From Treponema sp. (GTDB lineage Bacteria; Spirochaetota; Spirochaetia; Treponematales; Breznakiellaceae): DNA of 5,326 bases. The stretch spans positions 1 to 5,326 of the forward strand of contig JAITLF010000374.1 in assembly GCA_031278025.1 (NCBI GenBank), written 5' to 3'. The position numbers were made by a program, and so were the translations under genes. This document shows positions 1 to 5,243 of the stretch, piece by piece. How positions within the stretch are numbered: position 1 is the first letter of the stretch; the number at the start of each line of letters is the position of its first letter. Below the pieces are notes generated by a model. The model did not search any database, was not told the DNA's origin, and was given only the letters and a program-made list of their open reading frames with translations.

Positions 1-714
1 CCGTTTTGCGGAGGGGCCGCGATATTTTTTGCCAAAGAACCGTCCCCGGTGGAGGTCATTAATGATGCCAACGGGGAAATCATCAATTTCTACGAGGTAC
101 TGAAGCGGGATTTCCCGGCTCTAGAGCGGGAAATTGAAATCAGCCTTCACAGCCGGAAGCAGCATCACCAAGCCGAAGTAATCTATACCAACCCGGAGAT
201 GTTTGACCGGGTTAAACGGGCCTGGGCCGTATGGATGCTGGCTAATATGTCCTACGGCAATAAGCTGGACGGCTGCTTTGGCTATGACCGCATCGGTACA
301 AATAGTAAAAAGATGGCGAATGAGCGGACGGGCTTCAATACTGATTATGCAATCCGTTTGTAACAGGTGCAAATCGAGTGCTGCGATGCCCTGCGGATCA
401 TCGGGAGCCGGGACACCCCGGAGACATTCTTCTACCTTGACCCGCCCTATGTTGGCGCGGATCAAGGACACTATGACGGCTACACCCAGATGGACTTCGA
501 CGCCCTCCTAGAGGTGTTGAAGAGCATTCAGGGGAAGTTCCTGTTGAGTTCCTTCCGTGACGCGGCCCTGAGAGAGTTTACCCGGAAAAACGGCTGGCAC
601 ACCGTGGAGATTCGACTGTCGTCGTCCATGACGCACGGCCAGGGCCGTGCTATCCGGGAGAAGGTCGAGGTACTGACGGCCAACTACCCGATCCCTGCTG
701 GGGAGAAGCCGTAG
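1..714 (+). pseudogene. D12-class DNA N6-adenine methyltransferase, interrupted by an in-frame stop (5' end outside window)
   Basis: The frame is open from base 1, so the N-terminus lies upstream. It begins with PFCGGAAIFFAKEP, the FxGG-type AdoMet-binding motif I of D12 (Dam-like) methylases, followed by EVINDANGEIINFYEVL, a typical D12 stretch. The catalytic motif IV DPPY is at 439-450, and the tail (KVEVLTANYPI) is also family-like. Such enzymes transfer a methyl group from AdoMet to adenine N6 in DNA and often occur in prophages or as orphan methylases. A TAA at 361-363 interrupts the frame. The same frame continues without a shift, and the flanking text (YAIRL, stop, QVQIECCDAL) reads as one protein, so a single CAA-to-TAA change would explain it. 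The downstream part could only restart at GTG 367, which has no ribosome binding site. Each half alone would lack either the cofactor motif or the catalytic motif. I call it a pseudogene unless readthrough or sequencing error is shown. Confidence 0.85.
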
Positions 715-716
715 GC

Positions 717-762
717 GCAAAGGCCCCGGATACGCACATAGCCGCGTATCCGGGGCCTTTGC
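717..762. terminator. Perfect 19-bp inverted repeat, candidate bidirectional terminator
   Basis: Bases 717-735 and 744-762 are exact reverse complements, with an 8-nt loop (ACATAGCC). The stem is GC-rich in the middle, with AAAGG and CCTTT near its ends. It starts two bases after the methylase stop codon, the position expected of a terminator. There is no long T-run after the stem; the only Ts (CCTTT) lie inside the arm. Function as an intrinsic terminator is therefore likely but not certain. The symmetry would allow it to work on both strands. Confidence 0.6.
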
Positions 763-784
763 CGGTTATGTGAAAGTAAGGCGG

Positions 785-799
785 TTGCACATTGTGCAA
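785..799. promoter_or_regulatory. Perfect 7-1-7 palindrome, possible protein-binding site
   Basis: TTGCACA, one T, then TGTGCAA form a perfect dyad. Its size and symmetry resemble an operator for a dimeric repressor. It lies in the 90-bp strip between the hairpin after the methylase and the left end of the IS1. No promoter elements are recognisable next to it, so the regulatory reading is an inference. Confidence 0.25.
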
Positions 800-854
800 T
801 TCCCGGAGGGCCTGTATTCTCCGGCGTTCCGGGTTCTGTTCTCTGGCGCGTTCA

Positions 855-868
855 TGATGCAGAAAGTA
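855..868 (+). repeat. Left terminal inverted repeat of the IS1 element
   Basis: TGATGCAGAAAGTA is the exact reverse complement of 1526-1539. It lies seven bases beyond the transposase stop codon (875-877, minus strand), at the 3' end of the element. Confidence 0.85.
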
Positions 869-874
869 GATAAG

Positions 875-1482
875 TCACACATGGCCATAGTTGATAAAAA
901 AGAATACCAGACTGAAAGCCTTCAGGTGGTAAAGGATTTTCTTTGAAAGGCAGTAGGTTCTCCTGAACGCCCTCCGTACCCTGTACCGCAGCCGGCAGTT
1001 GTTTCCTTCTATCCCACCGGTGTACGCTTTCCCGCCTTCCTGGTTACCCTCCTTGAACGCCGCCAGAAAGCTCCTCCACCAGTCTGTCGCAAAGCATCCG
1101 CAGGTAACGCCCGCCTCGGCCACCCGAAGGCGAAGCCGCCGCGCCGTCTTCAGGTTCCGGTTACCCCACACAAAGGCCACAAACTCACCGGATTCACGGC
1201 AACAGGTGTACACCAGCCAGACTTTTCGGCTTTTCTCCCGACAAAGGTCCATAGCTCGTCTCCTTCAAGGGCGTCCTAGTGAGTCTGCTTTGGCGCGAGG
1301 GGGAAGAGTATTTCAATGGCGATGGAGAGGATAGTTCCGTTATAGGAGCGCTCATGTTCGGCGATGAATTGTCTGCCGTCGTCTTTGCAACGGTAGTTTT
1401 GAGTAGCATTACGTTTTTTTCCATTTTTTGTTATACGTGTGGTATGGCAATGCGGGCAGTTGATGGTGATGGTTGTTTGCAT
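875..1482 (-). pseudogene. IS1-family transposase, multiply disrupted
   Basis: The 5' part (1482 to 1276) encodes an InsA-like zinc ribbon: C9-x2-C12 is present, then C32, but the fourth cysteine is replaced (CKDDGRQF instead of the usual CKDCGRQF). After residue 59 (SIAIEIL) the text jumps to LAPKQTH. From memory of related single-ORF IS1 proteins of about 230 residues, some 30 residues of the helix-turn-helix region are missing. A TAG at 1276-1278 stands where a tyrosine is usual, after KQTH. The same frame then gives DALEGDELWTFVGRK with the first catalytic Asp. A 1-nt loss in the A4 run at 1223-1226 moves the rest into another frame, open to 875. That part (KVWLVYT onward) carries the other DDE residues, in ATDWW and GIEGNNCRLR, and ends INYGHV. 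With four separate lesions it cannot encode an active enzyme. Confidence 0.88.
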
Positions 1483-1525
1483 ATTTCCATTTTACCATCG
1501 CCTCGCCTCATTGCCTTCTTTATCA

Positions 1526-1539
1526 TACTTTCTGCATCA
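1526..1539 (-). repeat. Right terminal inverted repeat of the IS1 element
   Basis: This is the reverse complement of 855-868. It lies upstream of the transposase start (1482, minus strand). The two bases outside it (1540-1541) complete the IS1-like tip GGTGATGC. Confidence 0.85.
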
Positions 1540-1541
1540 CC

Positions 1542-2064
1542 ACCCCGTTACCTCTACCCACTCTTGTCCCTCGTTATACTGGTTGACGGCCCCACTCCGA
1601 TACCTCAGCAGATACTCACTCCCGCATTCCTCCAGATATTCCATCCCCGCTAAGGTTCCGTATGCCCGGTCGGCGATAATCAGGCCGCCTTTTCCAAAAC
1701 TCCCAAAATTACTGAGCCTCTCTCCCGTCTTCGCATCGGTAAGCCGCATTTCCTTCATGCCCAGGTCAAACAACCCAACCAGCGGACTCTTCGAGTCCGG
1801 CCACGCTGTTACACAGCCGTGTATATATAGCCTTCTCATGCTTAACAACGCCGAAGCAGTCCCAAAGGATTTCCTTTCGGTCAAATACAGAAAAATGAGT
1901 TTCAGCAGAAACTCCGGTGTCCTAATTTCCCGTGCCGCTGTAAAGCGCCCGGTTCCTCCGATTTTTCTCTCCAATACTCCGGTAATACCGTCGCCAGATC
2001 TTCGAATGTCTAGTTTTCCTCTCCCCTGCCCCCAGTTTATCCGGAGAGAACTATTTTCCCCCAC
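1542..2064 (-). pseudogene. IS4-family transposase fragment, internally deleted and truncated at its 3' end
   Basis: The reading frame starts from a possible GTG at 2064 (no clear ribosome binding site) and is open up to the IS1 border, where it gains a few foreign codons and a stop. Recognisable IS4/DDE_Tnp_1 text is EIRTPEFLLKLIFLYLTE and KSFGTASALLSM (about residues 45-76), then FDLGMKEMRLTDAKTGE and LSNFGSFGKGG (about 99-127). The second catalytic Asp is D132 in IIADRAYGT. In intact relatives the stretch between ALLSM and the FDLGMKEM-like block is some 60-70 residues long and carries the first catalytic Asp. Here only about 22 unrelated-looking residues fill it. The C-terminal half with the catalytic Glu (Y-R-E-K signature) is absent. 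About 170 codons remain of the roughly 350-400 usual. The enzyme is dead. Confidence 0.8.
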
Positions 2065-2132
2065 TTGACTTGTTGACTGGGCATTCCGGTAGCTCGCTTA
2101 AATTTTGTCTAAAAATCCGGTACACTTTTCAT

Positions 2133-3224
2133 ATGATAAATTTCGATGTGTCCAAGGATTGGGTTATCCTGATTCCGCCTGAATCCGCAATCGCCCGGAA
2201 GGCCGGCGCGGATTTGGCACGGATCATTGGTTCGCTCCGGGGACAGGCGGGATTCCTGCCCAGGGCCGCCGTCCTGACCGGTGCCTTCCGGAACTCATTG
2301 GATGAAAGGGCGCCGATCATTCAGCTCAACATCGAACCGGACCGAGATTTTGGGAACGGTTTTTTCTGGCGCTTGCGCGCGAACCGTCTGGAAATATTCG
2401 GGAACTCAGGCAAGGGGCTGTGTAACGGAGTGTATGGTTTTCTGGCCGCCTTGCGTGTCCGCTGGCCCCGGCCCGGGCGGGAAGAACTGCCGTTCCTTCC
2501 GGCATCAATGTCCGGCGCTTACCCGCTGGAAAGTCCCGCCGTCTACTGGCCCTCGGAGACCGATCCCGCTAAAAGGCGGCGCCTGGTGATAACTAGGGAA
2601 ACTCCGCTAAAAAACCTGAAGCAGTCGTTACTCTGGGCGGTCCGTAACCGCATAGACGCCCTGGTCCTGCCCCTGGAAGACAACGCCGTCCCTTTGAGAG
2701 GCTTCCTCTCGTCCTCTCCGTGGAACAAGGAACAGGTTGTGAGCATGGCGAAAGATTATGAGCTGGCCACTGAAGCCGGCGGCTGGGAACTCTCCGGCCT
2801 CGTGCCACGGAAAATTTTCCCGTTCCACCGGGACATGTTCCGCATGGAAACGGGCAGGCGGGTTAAAGATCACCATTTCTGTCCTACCAATCCCGGTACC
2901 ATCGCCATCATAAAGCGGGAAGCGGAACGCTGCTTCCGGGGAAACCCGGAAATAACGGTTTTCCACCTTTGGCCGGATCGGAAGCATGAATTCGCCTGGT
3001 GTTCCTGCCCCACCTGCCGGGCCTTTACACGGGAAGAGCAAATCCGCATCGCCGTGGATACCGCCGCCGATGTACTGGCGGAAATAGCCCCCGATAGCCT
3101 CGTCTCGTATTACGGGACCAGCGGCGATCCCGGCAGCATACTGGTCAGGCGGAATATGTTTGGTCTACGGGTACTTCCCGGTGAAACGGGCGCCGAAGAA
3201 GCGGGCCTGTTTTTGGCGGAATAG
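2133..3224 (+). CDS. DUF4838 / glycosidase-like protein, short form
   Basis: The product is 363 residues from ATG 2133. An upstream in-frame ATG at 2070 would add 21 residues (MLTGHSGSSLKFC...) that look non-coding, so I prefer 2133. Residues 8-125 resemble the N-terminal domain found in GH20, GH67 and DUF4838 proteins: KDWVILIPPESAIARKAGADL, then NGVYGFLAALRVRWPRPG, equivalent to the family's Y-x-V-Y-x-F-L and RW-P signatures. Residues 160-330 look like the first part of the DUF4838 barrel: LLWAVRNRIDALVLP, then HHFCPTNPG (C250), then C290-x-C292-x2-C295 in AWCSCPTCRAF. Family members are thought to act on polysaccharides, but the reaction is unknown. No signal peptide or membrane segment is visible, so the protein would be cytoplasmic. 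Family proteins are usually 600 or more residues, and this one stops inside the domain. No Shine-Dalgarno sequence precedes the ATG, unlike neighbouring genes. It may be a truncated relic. It converges on the LamG gene with 22 bp between. Confidence 0.75.
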   Translation: MINFDVSKDWVILIPPESAIARKAGADLARIIGSLRGQAGFLPRAAVLTGAFRNSLDERAPIIQLNIEPDRDFGNGFFWRLRANRLEIFGNSGKGLCNGVYGFLAALRVRWPRPGREELPFLPASMSGAYPLESPAVYWPSETDPAKRRRLVITRETPLKNLKQSLLWAVRNRIDALVLPLEDNAVPLRGFLSSSPWNKEQVVSMAKDYELATEAGGWELSGLVPRKIFPFHRDMFRMETGRRVKDHHFCPTNPGTIAIIKREAERCFRGNPEITVFHLWPDRKHEFAWCSCPTCRAFTREEQIRIAVDTAADVLAEIAPDSLVSYYGTSGDPGSILVRRNMFGLRVLPGETGAEEAGLFLAE

Positions 3225-3246
3225 GGGCTTCCCCATCTCACGCTGA

Positions 3247-4890
3247 TTACGGACCTGCCCGCACACCCGCCGATTGGAGCGGGCGGGCGGTTACCTCGCG
3301 GGAGAATTCACCGGCGCGGGAGGCGTTCAAACGCCCGTACGCTGATACCGCAAAGTAGTAGAGAATGCCGTTCTTCAGGCCATCAATATGAAGGGTGGTA
3401 CGTTTACCCGCATCAATAGGGGACGCCCCCAGCGCGGCGTCTTCCCCGAAGTATTCCCCCTGGTTTGTCCCGTAGTACACCAGGTAGCCTTCCACATCCC
3501 GGCTGGGGTTGGGCCGCCAGGAAAGGTCTACCGCCCTATCCCGTGCAATAGCGGTTACTATGGCCGGCGGATGGGGCGGCCCGTTGGCGGCGTAGATGAT
3601 CCGCAGCTCCTCCAGGTAGGGGGTGGTTTCGCCGTCTCCTGAAGGGTAGAACTCCGCAGCAAGTTGGACAAACCGGCCCCGGAAATCATTCCCCCTAAAG
3701 TTATCGTTTAGCGCGGTTCCCGGTTCAAAGGGATGCCAGTCCGCGCCGGTCTCCAGGTAGGGGGAATCCCCGGTCCTGATAAAGAACCGGATCGCCGAAT
3801 CACCGGCAAAATTGAAAGAACCATTGCCGCGGTATTCGTTGGCGGGGGCTACCGATATGGCTGCCGCTGAATGGGAAATCCTGCCCCCAAAGGCATCAAT
3901 CCTGATGATCCGGCTATCCGCTTCCCCCAGGTCCAGGATGCGGGTTTCCATGCGCCCTTTCCTGCCGGAATACTTCTTGAGCAGGGGCCGGTCCACAAAA
4001 GCGCCGTAGACTCTGAACTCATCAATGAGCCCCGCAAACCGGCCGCCAAGAACCAGGCGGCCTTCTTCCCCTATCGTGGGGGTATAGACTTCCCCCCCCT
4101 CATGACCGGTAGAAGTTACATAGAGGATGTCTTCCGGAGTCCCGTTAACCAGGTACTCCAGAAGCCCCGTACCGGCGTCAAACCGGATAAGATGATGGCT
4201 CCAGGTTTGGGGCGCTACCGGCGAAACGCCCTTGAGAGAGAAGGCCAGGCGATGGCTTTCGTCAGGGGCGGAAAAAAAGTCCGGAAAGGCCCACTGAAAC
4301 CGGTTCCTCACCGCCATGCACTGTATACGCTGGTATACCTGTTCCTTCCGGCTGGTTAGCCGGGTGGAAGTCCAGGTTAGTATCTGTTCCCCATTTTCCA
4401 TGTTCATGGGGTAAAGCCAGAATTCCAGGGTAAAGTCCCGAACCCCGGATGCGGGGGCCAGAAGCGCCTCCCGTGAACGGGGGGTAACGACCAGGGATTC
4501 CGAGTCCCGCAAGCCCGTCCGGGCCGGTGTCATGGCACTGCCGGAAAAATGAGCCGCCCCGGTCCCGGCCCTGGCCCGCCGCATATCCGCTGAAGCCACC
4601 GCCGGCGACACGGCTACCCGGTAACGCCCGGTTTGGTCCGCAAACAAATCGGGCCGGCTTTCGTCAAAGGATAGGGCCATATCCAGGGACGCGCCGGGGT
4701 CCCGGGCCGAAGACAGGGCCAGCACGGGCCTGGGCCGCACCGCCGCAAGTTCGGCGACGCCTTCCCGGTTCTCCGCCGCTTCCCAGCCCGCCGCCCCGCC
4801 CAGGATCAGGGTTTTCTCGCCGTAAGCAAAGACGCCGCCACCGCCCAGGAAAAAAGCGAACAAAATAGTATAACTAACGATTTGCTTCAT
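3247..4890 (-). CDS. Exported LamG-domain and fibronectin type III protein
   Basis: The product is 547 residues from ATG 4890. A longer in-frame start at 4938 exists, but 4890 has a strong ribosome binding site and opens directly on a signal peptide: MKQIV, a hydrophobic core, then VFA before Y23 as a probable signal peptidase I site. There is no lipobox cysteine. Residues about 105-305 form a LamG/concanavalin-like domain: RDFTLEFWLYPMN, WSHHLIRFDAGTG, LEYLVNG, then LVLGGRFAGLIDEFRVYG, the classic closing strand. Residues 315-435 are a second beta-rich region ending YLEELRIIYA. Residues about 438-535 are a fibronectin type III domain (AVDLSWRPNPSRDVEGYLVYYG, then NGILYYFAVSAYG). Such proteins bind carbohydrate or protein ligands in the periplasm or at the cell surface. 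No catalytic motif is visible, so a binding role is likely. A G8 run interrupts codons 264-267. No clear terminator follows the gene. Confidence 0.9.
   Translation of the reverse strand: MKQIVSYTILFAFFLGGGGVFAYGEKTLILGGAAGWEAAENREGVAELAAVRPRPVLALSSARDPGASLDMALSFDESRPDLFADQTGRYRVAVSPAVASADMRRARAGTGAAHFSGSAMTPARTGLRDSESLVVTPRSREALLAPASGVRDFTLEFWLYPMNMENGEQILTWTSTRLTSRKEQVYQRIQCMAVRNRFQWAFPDFFSAPDESHRLAFSLKGVSPVAPQTWSHHLIRFDAGTGLLEYLVNGTPEDILYVTSTGHEGGEVYTPTIGEEGRLVLGGRFAGLIDEFRVYGAFVDRPLLKKYSGRKGRMETRILDLGEADSRIIRIDAFGGRISHSAAAISVAPANEYRGNGSFNFAGDSAIRFFIRTGDSPYLETGADWHPFEPGTALNDNFRGNDFRGRFVQLAAEFYPSGDGETTPYLEELRIIYAANGPPHPPAIVTAIARDRAVDLSWRPNPSRDVEGYLVYYGTNQGEYFGEDAALGASPIDAGKRTTLHIDGLKNGILYYFAVSAYGRLNASRAGEFSREVTARPLQSAGVRAGP
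4092..4099 (-). repeat. G8 homopolymer inside the LamG gene (C8 on the plus strand)
   Basis: Eight Gs in a row on the coding strand span codons for E264-G265-G266-E267 of the LamG domain. Poly-G tracts of about this length are known slippage sites in Treponema surface genes. A change of one base would truncate the protein before its fibronectin domain. Whether this tract varies cannot be told from one sequence. Confidence 0.6.
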
Positions 4891-4900
4891 ACTCCCCCTC
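4891..4900 (-). promoter_or_regulatory. Ribosome binding site of the LamG gene
   Basis: On the minus strand GAGGGGGAGT directly precedes the ATG at 4890, with an A6 run just upstream. This fixes the start at 4890 rather than the in-frame ATG at 4938. Confidence 0.75.
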
Positions 4901-5018
4901 TTTTTTATCGGCGCCGCCGTAGGAAAAGTGAAGAACAATGCCCCATCGGGGTTCGGGGTATCCCTAAAAGTTTACGGCTGCCCCGGATATCCCCAAGAGG
5001 CGCGGGACCCCGCCCCGC

Positions 5019-5054
5019 CGGGGGACCAGGGGCCCGAAGGACCCCGGCCCCCCG
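5019..5054 (-). other. GC-rich hairpin in the LamG gene's upstream region
   Basis: Bases 5019-5027 pair with 5046-5054, and 5029-5035 pair with 5039-5045. There is a 3-nt loop (5036-5038) and one bulged base (5028). Of 16 pairs, 14 are Watson-Crick. The other two (5025 with 5048, 5033 with 5041) are G-U if transcribed from the minus strand but A-C if from the plus strand. The structure is therefore sounder in a leader RNA of the LamG gene, about 130 nt before its start codon. No T-run follows on the minus strand, so it is not a standard terminator. The remaining intergenic sequence (4901-5018) shows GC-rich short repeats and no convincing promoter. Confidence 0.45.
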
Positions 5055-5062
5055 TTAAAATA

Positions 5063-5118
5063 GCCTGACGGTAAGGGAAATCCTTTGGGAATACCAGCGC
5101 GCTGTTACGCATGAGCGG
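5063..5118 (+). pseudogene. Short remnant of a second IS4-family transposase gene
   Basis: Codons from 5075 read GKSFGNTSALLRMSG, matching KSFGTASALLSM of the IS4 fragment at 1542-2064. At DNA level 5079-5118 aligns without gaps to the reverse complement of 1835-1874: a 15-base exact match followed by 17 of 25 identities. Just before it, CTGACGG-T-AAGGG aligns with the LTE codons of the family (LTEGKSFG) if one T near 5072 is an insertion. It is therefore a frameshifted scrap of the N-terminal part of a related transposase, on the opposite strand from the first. Similarity is lost after about 5118 and before about 5060. Confidence 0.6.
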
Positions 5119-5143
5119 GAGCTGCCCCATATGCGTTTATTTA

Positions 5144-5151
5144 GGGAGGGG
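5144..5151 (+). promoter_or_regulatory. Strong ribosome binding site before the 28-codon ORF
   Basis: GGGAGGGG is followed by a 5-nt spacer and ATG at 5157. The spacing and purine content are close to ideal, and this is the best reason to take the tiny ORF seriously. Confidence 0.5.
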
Positions 5152-5156
5152 ATGTA

Positions 5157-5243
5157 ATGGACGAAACAGGGCCGGACGCCTCCGGCGTTTGGAATCGGCG
5201 CAGGCTAAAGGAAGCCCTTGTAATGTATGCGCTGAAAACATGA
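5157..5243 (+). CDS. Small hypothetical protein, 28 residues, translationally coupled to the next frame
   Basis: I do not recognise this product. It begins MDETGPDASGVWNRRRL and ends EALVMYALKT, soluble in character, with a basic patch (NRRRLK) and no cysteine or membrane segment. Support comes from the strong ribosome binding site and from the ATGA overlap, in which its TGA stop (5241-5243) shares bases with ATG 5240 of the next frame. That arrangement is typical of coupled operon genes. Alternatively it is a leader ORF controlling the downstream gene, or the 5' part of a gene that lost its frame. It starts just right of the IS4 remnant, so the gene's original upstream region may have been altered. 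Confidence 0.4.
   Translation: MDETGPDASGVWNRRRLKEALVMYALKT

Larger units (their letters stand above)
853..1541 (-). mobile_element. IS1-family insertion sequence, decayed
   Basis: A 14-bp perfect terminal inverted repeat, TGATGCAGAAAGTA, is found at 855-868 and, reversed, at 1526-1539. The match goes on for GATAA after a 1-nt gap. The right end reads GGTGATGC inwards, like the GGTGATGC tip of classical IS1. The ends enclose one transposase gene on the minus strand. At about 689 bp the element is shorter than a normal IS1 (about 770 bp), matching an internal deletion in the gene. No convincing 8-9 bp target duplication is present: the flanks GGCGCGTT and ACCCCGTT agree at only 5 of 8 bases. 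The exact left tip (853-855) is uncertain by a base or two. Confidence 0.85.

Noticed and set aside
1411..1427. T7 and T6 runs in the IS1 transposase as a programmed frameshift site
   Set aside because: They lie near the 5' end of the transposase within the zinc-ribbon codons, not at the InsA/InsB junction; the real frame change is at 1223-1226 and fits a simple base loss.
1439..2068. A 209-codon plus-strand open frame opposite the IS4 and IS1 transposase fragments
   Set aside because: It lies antisense to recognisable transposase codons, has no domain-like text and no ribosome binding site; it is a mirror of the minus-strand genes.
2065..2104. Possible promoter: tandem TTGACT boxes with TTAAAT downstream, before the DUF4838 gene
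   Set aside because: The best spacing is 19 nt and the -10 match is weak; the region may be part of an IS end. Not strong enough to list as a feature.
3871..4359. A 162-codon plus-strand open frame inside the LamG gene
   Set aside because: It is wholly antisense to the well-supported LamG domain coding sequence and shows no protein features of its own.
5059..5154. Plus-strand frame reading SLTVREILWEYQRAV and onward to a TGM-like end, reminiscent of a phage protein
   Set aside because: It has no start codon or ribosome binding site, and its first part is an out-of-frame reading of the IS4 remnant, which is supported by direct DNA alignment.
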